From positions 1-18,705 of the forward strand of contig CAJTYN010000047.1 of the NCBI GenBank assembly GCA_910584115.1: a stretch of DNA of 18,705 bases. The letters run 5' to 3'. Below, in pieces: positions 7,920 to 15,792 of the stretch (position 1 is its first letter; the number at the start of each line of letters is the position of its first letter). The stretch is from an uncultured Lachnospiraceae bacterium. GTDB lineage: Bacteria > Bacillota > Clostridia > Lachnospirales > Lachnospiraceae. Under the pieces are notes generated by a model that saw only the letters and a list, made by a program, of their open reading frames with translations, did not search any database and was not told the DNA's origin. A program made the translations under genes and the position numbers.

Positions 7920-8875
7920 CGGCACCCCTCCCTGATCGGGATCTGCCAGACGAAGACAGGGAACAGGGCGCAGAGGACACCTCTGAAAAAGCAGGCGATC
8001 TGAGCCAGCTCCCGCCCGGTCTTCTCCTGTCTCATGTAGGCATAGAGATTTTCCCGCCCCAGCGTCCACTGCTCTTTCCAAAACTCAAAGTCCGACCATT
8101 TATCCGGGATCAGCGTTTCCGGGATCTGGATCTGGCGCAGGAGCATATAGAGCATGAACAGTAGGAGGAGCCACCGGACACCCTCGGCCTGACTGCCTTT
8201 TAAGCTCCTAAAGAGAAAGAGCGCGAGGCTTAAGGGGAACAGCATGAGCAGGATCTGCAGGATCTCCCGCAGGAAAAAGGTGTTGACGGCTGTCCCCGGG
8301 ATGCCGTAGCGCAGGAGGAAATTCCGGACCTCTGACGGGGACGCGCCCCCAAAAGTGAGATGGTCTGTTGTCTCTTTTTCCCCGGGACGCAGGGCCAGGA
8401 GGCCGTTTTCGTGTTCCAAGATCCCGCGTATGGTCAGGCGTTTTCCCTGGCAGCAGATCTCGCTGCCGACGACCGCTGTTGTCCCGAAGAGTTCCCGGGC
8501 CGTCTCAGCATCCAGATAGCATCCCTGGAGGTCCTGCTCCGCGAGTTTTATCATGCCGCGAAAGAGGAGTTCCATATCGCCCCGGACGCTCCATTCGGAG
8601 ACGGTACTGCGGCGGCCCCAGCGGGGATTTTCCACCTCCACGCTCTCTGTCTTTTTCCAGAAGGCATAGCGGAGAGCGGATGCGCCTCCTTCCTGGGTCT
8701 TTCGTATGTTCTCGTGATCCTCCTGGGTCAGGGATGCGCCCCCGCCGCAGGCCACCTGATATGTATCGGGGTCTTGGCGCAGCAGGCAGAAGGCGTACAC
8801 GCCCGCACAATAGGAGAGGATCACGGCCAGCGGGAGGATCAGCCGGAGGATCTTCTTTACCCGGCGGCGGTTCAT
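7916..8875 (-). CDS. MacB periplasmic-core-like membrane protein without ATPase
   Basis: A 319-residue membrane protein with one N-terminal segment (about 11-32), an extracytoplasmic domain (33-200) and three C-terminal segments (about 203-224, 233-250 and 291-312). This is the one-plus-three topology of MacB/FtsX-type transporters. The outer domain has the family pattern of the MacB core: SVRGDMELLF, then LDAETARELFG, VVGSEICCQGKRLTIRGIL. The C-terminal part is poorly conserved against FtsX permeases and has an unusual loop with IPDKWSDFEFW. It overlaps both neighbours by 4 nt, and the adaptor-like protein encoded upstream is its likely partner. No ATPase is present in the window. It could be a mechanotransmission subunit or a degenerate permease; the family call is by motif resemblance only. 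Confidence 0.6.
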   Translation of the reverse strand: MNRRRVKKILRLILPLAVILSYCAGVYAFCLLRQDPDTYQVACGGGASLTQEDHENIRKTQEGGASALRYAFWKKTESVEVENPRWGRRSTVSEWSVRGDMELLFRGMIKLAEQDLQGCYLDAETARELFGTTAVVGSEICCQGKRLTIRGILEHENGLLALRPGEKETTDHLTFGGASPSEVRNFLLRYGIPGTAVNTFFLREILQILLMLFPLSLALFLFRSLKGSQAEGVRWLLLLFMLYMLLRQIQIPETLIPDKWSDFEFWKEQWTLGRENLYAYMRQEKTGRELAQIACFFRGVLCALFPVFVWQIPIREGCR

Positions 8876-10200
8876 GGCTCTGCCAGCCGAACCGGGCTGC
8901 CCTCATCGATGGTCTTGTCCGCATCCTGGATCACTTTCTGGCCGCCCGCCAGACATCCGTCGCCCAGGGCCGCGTATGTCTCGTTCTGCTCCTGTACTGT
9001 CACGTTGATCTTTCTCGCTGTAAGCTGTTTTCCCATGATCGTATCTTCCTCCTGGACCACATAGACGAAATACATCCCGCCAGCTTCATAGAGCGCCTGG
9101 ATGGGAACGCAGGTGTCGTATGCCTTTGACTTTTTTTCTACCGTCATCTTTGCGCTGTCCCCCACTGTCAGGGTATCCCCCGGCAGGTAGACGCATACCT
9201 GCAAAAGAGCGGCGTCTTCCGGATCTGCCTTTACGGAGGCGATCGTGAGGTCCTTGACGGTCTGGTCTTTCTGCTCGTTGGTCAGGGTCACCGGCGTGTC
9301 TTTTTGCAGGTATTCTTCCTGGCTCTTGTCAACCTGTGCGGTGAAGCGGCACCCTGCGCGCAGGTCCGCCAGGAACAGGAGCGGTGTCTCTGCCGTCACT
9401 TCACCCGCCGCGGTTAAGATCCGTGTCACCACGCCTTTGATCGGGGCGCGGACCTGCCCGCCTGACTTTTGGAGCTTCTTGAGTTTCTTGAGCTGTGCCT
9501 GGATCTTTTCGGCTTCTTTTTTCTTTAGCTGGACGGCCGGGTCAGGGGGTTCCTGGACGGCGGCGTCCTCCAGGGCCCTGTCTGCCTCCCGGAGGCTCTC
9601 CTCCCGGGCGGAGACGGCCTCCTCATAGGCTCTTCCCGCCGCGTCGGCCGCTTCCCTAAGGGCGTCCGCCTGCCCTTCTTCTCCCCCACCGTTCTGGAGG
9701 ACCTCATTGTACGCGCCGATCGCCCGGTCCCATTCCTCTGATGCCCGCGCGACAGCCTGGTCGCCTTTTACGGCTGCCCAGTCCCGGTCTTCCCGGGCAC
9801 GCTGGATGGCCCGCTCCTGTTTTTCTTTTTTGACTTTTTCGGCCGCTTCCAGGGACGCGATCTCTGCCCGGGCCATTTCCAGCTCCTGCTCTTTATCTGA
9901 GATCTGTTCCTTCAATGCGGACAGATCTGTTTTCAAAAGGAGGTCGCCGGGTCCTACCTGATCCCCCTCGCGGACGGCAATCTGCGCGATCTTCTGTCCG
10001 GCCTGCGCGGATACGGCCAGCTCCCGCTCCTCCTGGACCTTCCCCGTGGCCGTGACCGTATGGGCGATCGTCATCCGCCCCGGAGAGACGGTCCGCACCA
10101 CGGCCACAGTCAGCGCGCTGGACGCCCGGGAGAGCATGGTACAGACCAGCATAAAGACCAGGAAGATCCCCAATATCCTCAACATCTTTCTCCCTCTCAT
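8872..10200 (-). CDS. HlyD/MacA-family adaptor protein
   Basis: A 442-residue membrane-fusion-type protein. An N-terminal anchor (about 8-24) is followed by the first lipoyl half (about 54-92, VREGDQVGPGDLLLKTD) and a long Ala/Glu/Lys/Arg-rich coiled-coil hairpin (about 93-246). The second lipoyl half (247-280, RAPIKGVVTRI) comes next, then a beta-barrel domain and a membrane-proximal domain ending near residue 440. In Gram-positives such adaptors partner MacB-like ABC exporters or bridge to the wall. The coiled coil is interrupted around 168-178 by a Gly-rich turn (NGGGEEG), as expected for the hairpin tip. The ATG at 10200 has GAGGAG six nt upstream and lies 12 nt after the stop of the second permease; its own stop overlaps the next gene by 4 nt. 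Confidence 0.85.
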   Translation of the reverse strand: MRGRKMLRILGIFLVFMLVCTMLSRASSALTVAVVRTVSPGRMTIAHTVTATGKVQEERELAVSAQAGQKIAQIAVREGDQVGPGDLLLKTDLSALKEQISDKEQELEMARAEIASLEAAEKVKKEKQERAIQRAREDRDWAAVKGDQAVARASEEWDRAIGAYNEVLQNGGGEEGQADALREAADAAGRAYEEAVSAREESLREADRALEDAAVQEPPDPAVQLKKKEAEKIQAQLKKLKKLQKSGGQVRAPIKGVVTRILTAAGEVTAETPLLFLADLRAGCRFTAQVDKSQEEYLQKDTPVTLTNEQKDQTVKDLTIASVKADPEDAALLQVCVYLPGDTLTVGDSAKMTVEKKSKAYDTCVPIQALYEAGGMYFVYVVQEEDTIMGKQLTARKINVTVQEQNETYAALGDGCLAGGQKVIQDADKTIDEGSPVRLAEP

Positions 10201-10212
10201 GTCCCGCTCCTC

Positions 10213-11079
10213 TTACTCTTTGACCGCCGCGGCGATCCCCCGCTCCAGATGGTCCTGGCCGGCCAAGAACACCAGTATGGCCGGGATCAGCGCGATCACA
10301 GACGCAGCGAAAGCCACCTTCGCCCTCTCCAGCCCGATATTCGGAAGATAGAGGGACAGGGGCCATAAGTTTTTGCTCTTTAGGAAGGTCATCGGCGGCT
10401 CCAGCAGGTTCCAGTATTCCAGGAAACCCAGCACCAGGGCCGCGATCACCCCCGGCGAACCCAGGGGCAGCCCTATATGGAGGAAGATCTGCCACTGGGA
10501 GGCCCCGTCCAGCATGGCCGCCTCCACCAGCGCGTCCGGCACACTTTCGAAGAAACGGTACATGATGAAGACCGGGAACGTGGAGAAGATGGACAGAAGG
10601 ATCAGGCCCCCGTGGGTGTCCAGCATATGCAGCCCGGCCAGGAGCATGTGATCCGAGAGCATCAGCACCTGGAAGGGCATCATCATCAACAGGATGTAGA
10701 CGGTGAACAGCGCCTTCCGAAAAGGAAAGCGCCCTCTGGCAAAACCCCACGCCGCCGGAACGCCGAAGAGGACCTGCCCGGCCAGGATCCCCGCCGTCAG
10801 CCTGACCGAATTCCAGAACATCACGAAGAACTCCGGGGAATCCAGCAGCAGTTCCACATAAGAGCGCAGCGTGGGGTATCGGGGCAGGAAGGGCATCTGT
10901 ATGCAGCTGTTTCCATTTCCGCCCGCCACCTCCAGGGCAGGCCCCAGGCTCTCGCGGATCTCGCCGCCGCCCATCAGGGAACCCGTCAGCAGAAAACAGA
11001 TCGGGTATACCGCGATAAATGCCAGGACTGCCAGAAGAACGGCCGCTGCCTTTTTCCACATCTTTTTCATCCGCTTCAT
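10213..11079 (-). CDS. Carbohydrate ABC transporter permease, MalG type
   Basis: A 288-residue integral membrane subunit of a CUT1-type importer. About six membrane segments are visible, and the cytoplasmic EAA loop that docks the ATPase reads EAAMLDGASQWQIFLHIGLP. The insert between the first two segments (SLGPALEVAGG to LLLDSPEF) is the usual outside loop of this class. I prefer the ATG at 11079: it gives a 4-nt ATGA overlap with the first permease gene and has AAGGAG nine nt upstream, whereas the ATG at 11088 touches that ribosome site directly. Downstream it is followed after 12 nt by the adaptor gene. No ATPase gene accompanies the permeases, so a shared MsmX-like ATPase encoded elsewhere is expected. 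Confidence 0.92.
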   Translation of the reverse strand: MKRMKKMWKKAAAVLLAVLAFIAVYPICFLLTGSLMGGGEIRESLGPALEVAGGNGNSCIQMPFLPRYPTLRSYVELLLDSPEFFVMFWNSVRLTAGILAGQVLFGVPAAWGFARGRFPFRKALFTVYILLMMMPFQVLMLSDHMLLAGLHMLDTHGGLILLSIFSTFPVFIMYRFFESVPDALVEAAMLDGASQWQIFLHIGLPLGSPGVIAALVLGFLEYWNLLEPPMTFLKSKNLWPLSLYLPNIGLERAKVAFAASVIALIPAILVFLAGQDHLERGIAAAVKE

Positions 11080-11912
11080 TCCTCCCATCTCCTTTTCAGG
11101 AACAAGATCAACAGAAAGATCACGCCTGCCTGGACCACCGCCCCCGCCGCCATCTTGTCCATGGACAGATCCCGGTACCAGTTGTTGAACAGATGCTGCA
11201 GCAGGTACATGCTCTCATGGGGATAATCCCCCGCCGCCAGATACGCTTCCCTAAATGCCTTGAAGGAATTTAAGATCGAGAGCACCGCGATGGTAAAGAG
11301 GGCCGGGAGCAGGTTCGGCAGGGTGATGTACCAGAAACACTGCCACCGCCCCGCCCCGTCCACCTGAGCCGCCTCGTACAGGCTGGAGGGGATCCCGGCG
11401 AGGGCGGCCAGCCACAAGATCACATCGTATCCCAGATTTTTCCATATATAGCTGGCGACCAGGATCCAGAAGGCCCAGGGCGTACGCATCCAGTCACTTC
11501 CCGACAGACCCAGCATGTGCAGCAGACCGCTCATGAGCCCCCGCTCGTGGAAAAGGACTTTCCACAGGAGCACCGCCGAGGCCACCGGGATCGCCATGGG
11601 GACCAGGAAACAGCTCTTGAAAAACTGACGCGCACCCTTCATATCCAAGGCATTTAAGAGCAGCGCGGCCAACAGGGACAGGACCAGCAGCAAGGGGATA
11701 CAGATCCCCTCAAACCGCAGGGTGTTGTACGCCGCCAGCCGGAACGCCCGGTTGGAAAAGACGGTCCTGTAATTCTCAAGCCCCGCCCAGGCCCCGCTGA
11801 CCGCCTCCGTAAAGGAACGGCGGACCACATCCGCAGATGGGATGAGGATGAAGAACGCGACGCCTATGAGGCTGGGCAGGACGTAGAGGAAGCCTGTATT
11901 TTTTCCTCTCAT
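11076..11912 (-). CDS. Carbohydrate ABC transporter permease, MalF type
   Basis: A 278-residue permease with six predicted membrane segments, starting with FLYVLPSLIGVAFFILIPS, the common opening of MalF/UgpA-type subunits. The EAA motif is YEAAQVDGAGRWQCFWYITLP, with the invariant glycine in place. It should form the heterodimeric channel with the next gene product and receive substrate from the lipoprotein encoded upstream. The start overlaps the stop of the receptor gene by 4 nt (ATGA). Its stop overlaps the start of the second permease in the same way. The substrate cannot be deduced from the permeases. Confidence 0.92.
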   Translation of the reverse strand: MRGKNTGFLYVLPSLIGVAFFILIPSADVVRRSFTEAVSGAWAGLENYRTVFSNRAFRLAAYNTLRFEGICIPLLLVLSLLAALLLNALDMKGARQFFKSCFLVPMAIPVASAVLLWKVLFHERGLMSGLLHMLGLSGSDWMRTPWAFWILVASYIWKNLGYDVILWLAALAGIPSSLYEAAQVDGAGRWQCFWYITLPNLLPALFTIAVLSILNSFKAFREAYLAAGDYPHESMYLLQHLFNNWYRDLSMDKMAAGAVVQAGVIFLLILFLKRRWEE

Positions 11913-14200
11913 TCCGCCAGATAGAGGTCCACTTTATCCGTCACGGCCTGTGCCGCCGCCTCCGGCGTGATCTTGCCATCCAGGCATTCCCTGGCCTGGG
12001 AGAGGACCGCGTCGCGGATGATCTCATTGGTCAGCGCCGGGGTGTCCGCCTGTTGGATGCAGGCGATAAACTGGTCTGCCGCCTCCGGGGAGGGTTTCTT
12101 GATCGTCATCTCCACGTAGCTGTCCGGGTCGTTGGCCATGCCGCTCCCGATCGTGGATCCTTCTATGCGGCCGATCTGGGCGCGCAGGGCTTTTTCGGAG
12201 ACGGGCAGGCCGCCGGCCTGATCGGCTATCTGGGCTTCTTCCGTCAGGAGGAACTGTACGAATTTTTTCGCCTCCTCCTTCGCGGCGCTCCTGCTGTTGA
12301 TCCCCGCGATCATCTTCGGCACGAAGACATCCGCGGCCTGCCCGGTCAGCGGTTTATAGCCTATCCCCTCTTTGTCCGTCATCGTGGTGGCAAGCTCTGA
12401 AAATTCTGATACGGACCAGAGCGCCCCGAAATTCAACAGGAACTTATCACAGTACATCTGCAGGACACCGCCGCCGAGGGAACCCACATACCCCCGGTAG
12501 CTGCCCGACTCGGCGATCTGGGCATACTCCACTTCCATATCGATATGTTTCTCCGGATCCCAGATCCGGGCGAGCTGTGTGTAGAACTCTCTTAAGAGCG
12601 CACTGTCGATGGAGCCGTCTTCTCTTACCCAGGCCGCGGCGCAGGCGTCGTAGAGCAGAGATGCCAGCATGGCCCCGTCGTAGTACGGGCTGTAGATATA
12701 TTTATCCGGATCCGTGCCCTTAAGCTCCTCCGCCGTATCCGCCAGGGACTGAAGATCTTGGATCTTGTCCAGGGATCCGGTGTCCGCCTCCACGATCGGA
12801 AGGGCGAAGCGCAGCGGGATCCCGCAGATCTTACCGTCCTGCTCCAGGCCCGCGGATATATTCGTAAACAGATCCTCCCCACCGTTGGCCACATCTGCAA
12901 GATCCTCCAGCATGCCCTTTTCCACATAGGACTCCACCGGCAGGCCGTCCAGCAGCATCATATCCGGCCCGTTCCCCGCCATGATCTCCGTGCTCAGGTT
13001 CTTTAATGCATCCGAGGTGGTCACGCCGTTTTCCTCCGTCACGGCCACTTCCAGATCCACGTAGACGTCCGGGTTCTCCTTCTGGTACTGGGAGATGTTC
13101 TGCCGCAGCTCGCTGTTTTCATAGAGGGACCAGGCTTTCACTTCCGTGCCCGGCACCGTGGCCGTATCTTTGGAGTAAGTATAATGCAGGAGTTTATCGG
13201 ACTGGGAATCCACACCCAGCAGGTAGAACTCCCCGTCTTCTGTGGCCTCCAGGCTGACCAGCCCCATATCCGGGCTCCCAAGGGAGGTCAGCGAGCCGTC
13301 GACCACGAGTTCCGATACGTCGCCGTCCTTCATATGCCGATACAGACCCTTACTCGTGCAGAAGAAGATCTCTCCCTCTTCCTTACCTCCGGCGAAGAGC
13401 ATGGACAGTGTCTGCAGGGAATGCAGATCCAGACTGACCCCGCTCTGGGAAACGGCCTCGATGAGTCCTTCGTCCTTTGGCAGCGGATCGCCTGTCTCCA
13501 CGTCAAAAGAATGGATCTGCCCCTCGTAGTCCACCACATAGAGGAGATCTTTTGCCACGCCGAAAAATGTAATATCCTGCAGCCCGGAGGCTTTATCCGT
13601 CAGCTCGCCCGTCTTCATATCCACAGAGCTGACCGGCATGCCCTGAAATTGCGCCAGCAGCTCTCCATCCTCCGTATACCGCAGGAAATAGAGATATCCG
13701 TCGGTCTTTATCGGGACCTCCGTCGCGTTCCCCTCCCCGTCCAGGTGGTAAAAATGCTCCTCCATCTGGGGCGCCTCCAACATCTCCCCGTCTGTCTGCT
13801 GCTCTTGCTCCAGCGTCTGGCTGGTGGCGGCGAAGGCATCCCCTTTCGGCGACAGGCACACATGGGTCACATAAAAAGTATCGGTCTGCCGCCACTCTTC
13901 GGGCAGGTCATAGACTTTCTCCCAGGTATCCCCGCCTTTCGACAGCTCCCAGACGGCGGAGCGCCCTTCCTGGTCCTGGGCGGCGATCCGCAGCGTTCCG
14001 TCCTCCAGCCGCGTCATGCCGTAGACCGATGTCTTTTCCGGGAGCGCGATGTCCTCTTCCAGGTAACGGCCTTTGGCGCCGCCCGTGTCCTGACTGCCGT
14101 CCTTTTCGCCGCTCCCGTCCCCGGCCTGGCCGCATCCCGTCAGGACTCCCAGGGATAAGACGGCCGCCAGGACGATGCTCATGATCTTCTTCATTTTCAT
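11909..14200 (-). CDS. Propeller-like domain fused to family-1 extracellular solute-binding lipoprotein
   Basis: A 763-residue surface lipoprotein. The signal peptide ends in the lipobox LTGC with C23 as the lipidated cysteine, followed by a Gly/Ser/Asp linker. Residues ~45-348 are a run of repeated beta-hairpin motifs (for example MTRLEDGTLRIAAQDQ, LRYTEDGELLAQFQG, LEATEDGEFYLLGVD), spaced as in a beta-propeller. From ~352 comes an ordinary sugar-type binding domain (ENPDVYVDLEVAV, STEIMAGNGPDMMLLDG), so the protein is nearly twice the usual ~430 residues. AAGGAGG lies five nt before the ATG at 14200. It is the first gene of the operon and should feed the two permeases. The propeller could bind a polymer, the wall or a partner protein; that is inference. 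Confidence 0.87.
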   Translation of the reverse strand: MKMKKIMSIVLAAVLSLGVLTGCGQAGDGSGEKDGSQDTGGAKGRYLEEDIALPEKTSVYGMTRLEDGTLRIAAQDQEGRSAVWELSKGGDTWEKVYDLPEEWRQTDTFYVTHVCLSPKGDAFAATSQTLEQEQQTDGEMLEAPQMEEHFYHLDGEGNATEVPIKTDGYLYFLRYTEDGELLAQFQGMPVSSVDMKTGELTDKASGLQDITFFGVAKDLLYVVDYEGQIHSFDVETGDPLPKDEGLIEAVSQSGVSLDLHSLQTLSMLFAGGKEEGEIFFCTSKGLYRHMKDGDVSELVVDGSLTSLGSPDMGLVSLEATEDGEFYLLGVDSQSDKLLHYTYSKDTATVPGTEVKAWSLYENSELRQNISQYQKENPDVYVDLEVAVTEENGVTTSDALKNLSTEIMAGNGPDMMLLDGLPVESYVEKGMLEDLADVANGGEDLFTNISAGLEQDGKICGIPLRFALPIVEADTGSLDKIQDLQSLADTAEELKGTDPDKYIYSPYYDGAMLASLLYDACAAAWVREDGSIDSALLREFYTQLARIWDPEKHIDMEVEYAQIAESGSYRGYVGSLGGGVLQMYCDKFLLNFGALWSVSEFSELATTMTDKEGIGYKPLTGQAADVFVPKMIAGINSRSAAKEEAKKFVQFLLTEEAQIADQAGGLPVSEKALRAQIGRIEGSTIGSGMANDPDSYVEMTIKKPSPEAADQFIACIQQADTPALTNEIIRDAVLSQARECLDGKITPEAAAQAVTDKVDLYLAE

Positions 14201-14253
14201 ATGGACCTCCTTTTCGTCTCTTGTTTCTCTGATGATACCATGGGAATCTCTAA

Positions 14254-14292
14254 ATAATATCTGATCCGGCTCTATTTTTTATCTATTTTTAA
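14254..14292 (-). promoter_or_regulatory. Candidate activator-dependent promoter of the six-gene operon
   Basis: On the - strand a TATTAT -10 (14254-14259) has only ATAAAA at the -35 position (14277-14282). That position is covered by two tandem 11-bp units, which on the + strand read TCTATTTTTTA (14271-14281) and TCTATTTTTAA (14282-14292). This is the same architecture as the promoter candidate at 329-371, which suggests an OmpR-type activator. No catabolite-repression (cre) palindrome is evident. Confidence 0.4.
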
Positions 14293-14307
14293 TGGATCTT
14301 GCAGCTC

Positions 14308-14339
14308 AAAAAAGCACCGGCCGTGCAGACGGCCGATGC
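14308..14339 (-). terminator. Rho-independent terminator of the methyltransferase-like gene
   Basis: Read on the - strand, GCATCGGCCG pairs with CGGCCGGTGC (14330-14339 with 14314-14323, one T-G wobble, 6-nt loop) and is followed by six T residues (14308-14313). It ends the URO-D-family transcript before the promoter of the transport operon. Confidence 0.88.
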
Positions 14340-14389
14340 TCTTTCATCCATATCTGTTTTTCTTACTCGCCTTCCCGGCTCATCTGCGA

Positions 14390-15640
14390 TCAATAGCTCC
14401 CATATTTCTCAAGTGTCTCAAACATGGTGTCCAGATTCTCAGGCTTACAGTTCTCCAACGAGCCGTCGAAATCAAACAGATATCCGCCGCCGGGGGCACA
14501 GATCTCCAGCAGTTCCCTGATCTCCCGTTCAATGTCCTCTTTTGACCCAAATTCCATATCGGAGACTGGGAGGTTCCCGCATATGGAGGCGATCCCGCTC
14601 AATTTCTGTTTGGCGGCTTTCATATCAGTCTTTTCAAAATGATAGAGGACTTTCCCTTTCGGAACGTCTGTCAGGAAATCCAGCCGGGTGTTGTAAGGTC
14701 CTTCGGTGTAGATGTAGGGAGTCACGTCCATGTCGATGAGCGCCAGCATGATCTTCTTGAGCGGCTTCCAGTAGAAGCGTTCGTACTGGGCATCGTTCAT
14801 GAAGCCGTCCATGGCCTTGTGGAGCGGGAAGAAGACCCTCTTTACCGGCATATCGGTGAACCGGAAATACTGCAGCGCCTGGATCTGCTGTTCGGCAAAC
14901 ATATCGCAGGCCTGGTCAATATATTCATACATATCCGGATCCGTCAGATCCTCGAAGATCCCCATGGTCCCGCGGAAATAATCCCCGAGGATATCATACG
15001 GCGCCTCCGAGATCCCGGTGATCATCGGCGGGAAACCCATGTCCGCGAGGATCTTGGAATACTTCGCAGATGCTTCTGCCGCCTTCGCGTCCTCGGCCCC
15101 GATCTCGGTCAGCTTGCGGAAAGTCTCCTGTGCTCCCGGCGCATAAAAGGGTGCGAGCATACCGGTACTGAGCACGACCGTGGGGGTAAAGTTCAAGTTG
15201 GCTGTCCCGCCGAGGTTTTTGTACGCGCGGGGCAGATATTTACGCAGCATGAAGCCCGAAAAATCCCGCAGCATCTCAGGGTATTCTTCCTGTGTCATCA
15301 ATTCCATCTCCAGGACCTGGTGGGAGCTGTATCTATCCACCACCGTCCCCGGCCTTCCCGGCCAGTCGATCATGGCCGAACCGGCGATCTCATTGGCCCT
15401 CCCGCTGACGAACTGGGGCGTGAGCCCGATATCCATCTGGGGATAGTCCTTGTGGAACTGGACCGCGGCCTGACCAGCCTTCTCATGATCGTAGTAGATA
15501 TCCGCGTAGCTGGATCCATATCTCCTCTGGATATAGGAGACGAAGAAAGCAAAAACGGGAACCCTGTCCGGCACGCCCAGATGGATAGCCGTTTCCACCC
15601 GCTGCAACCGTTCTGAAAATAACTTCTGTTCTTTTGTCAT
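14390..15640 (-). CDS. URO-D superfamily protein, putative methyltransferase
   Basis: A 416-residue cytoplasmic protein of the uroporphyrinogen decarboxylase superfamily, the group that also holds corrinoid-dependent methyltransferases such as MtaA. Family features are the N-terminal RVETAIHLGVPDRVPVF, the central HFEKTDMKAAKQKL with ICGNLP, and the C-terminal CAPGGGYLFDF with PENLDTMFETLEKYGSY. It lacks the RQAGR motif of true HemE, and no haem gene is nearby, so haem synthesis is unlikely. The HxC zinc motif of MtaA is not evident either (YHFEK in that area), so the chemistry is open. The ATG at 15640 has AAGGAGGGG seven nt upstream; the longer frame from 15682 lacks one. It is monocistronic, ends at a strong terminator, and is divergent from a PucR-type regulator that probably controls it. 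Confidence 0.8.
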   Translation of the reverse strand: MTKEQKLFSERLQRVETAIHLGVPDRVPVFAFFVSYIQRRYGSSYADIYYDHEKAGQAAVQFHKDYPQMDIGLTPQFVSGRANEIAGSAMIDWPGRPGTVVDRYSSHQVLEMELMTQEEYPEMLRDFSGFMLRKYLPRAYKNLGGTANLNFTPTVVLSTGMLAPFYAPGAQETFRKLTEIGAEDAKAAEASAKYSKILADMGFPPMITGISEAPYDILGDYFRGTMGIFEDLTDPDMYEYIDQACDMFAEQQIQALQYFRFTDMPVKRVFFPLHKAMDGFMNDAQYERFYWKPLKKIMLALIDMDVTPYIYTEGPYNTRLDFLTDVPKGKVLYHFEKTDMKAAKQKLSGIASICGNLPVSDMEFGSKEDIEREIRELLEICAPGGGYLFDFDGSLENCKPENLDTMFETLEKYGSY

Positions 15641-15741
15641 TTTTTGACCCCTCCTTTTGTATACCATACATTGCCTATGCATTTATTGTAAGACTCCGGC
15701 GTAAAAAAGAAAATACGAAGATCATCGGAAAAAAAGCTCTG

Positions 15742-15768
15742 TACTCCTACATTTTGTAGTAGTATGAT
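15742..15768 (+). promoter_or_regulatory. Inverted repeat in the divergent promoter region, candidate operator
   Basis: TACTCCTACA (15742-15751) and TGTAGTAGTA (15755-15764) form an inverted repeat with nine of ten pairs and a TTT centre. A TATGAT -10-like hexamer (15763-15768) overlaps its right end in the direction of the regulator gene; the -35 position is weak (TGTACT). The placement suits an autoregulatory site that could also control the divergent gene. The intergenic space 15641-15792 shows no other clear element. Confidence 0.45.
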
Positions 15769-15792
15769 AGAGATGGAAAGGGGTGAGAGGAT

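Noticed and set aside
9893..11059. 388-codon open frame on the - strand
   Set aside because: It is a Gly/Arg/Pro-rich shadow of the MalG-type permease and adaptor genes in another frame; those have clear domains, ribosome sites and overlaps.
13184..14158. 324-codon open frame on the + strand opposite the receptor gene
   Set aside because: It is antisense to the lipoprotein gene, has no recognisable domain, and its composition is His/Gln/Arg-rich as expected of a shadow frame.
14639..15616. 325-codon open frame on the + strand opposite the methyltransferase-like gene
   Set aside because: It is the antisense shadow of a well-supported gene, with no start signal and no family features.
14390..15640. 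HemE (haem biosynthesis uroporphyrinogen decarboxylase)
   Set aside because: The RQAGR signature is absent, no haem genes are nearby, and the gene is paired with a catabolic-type regulator.
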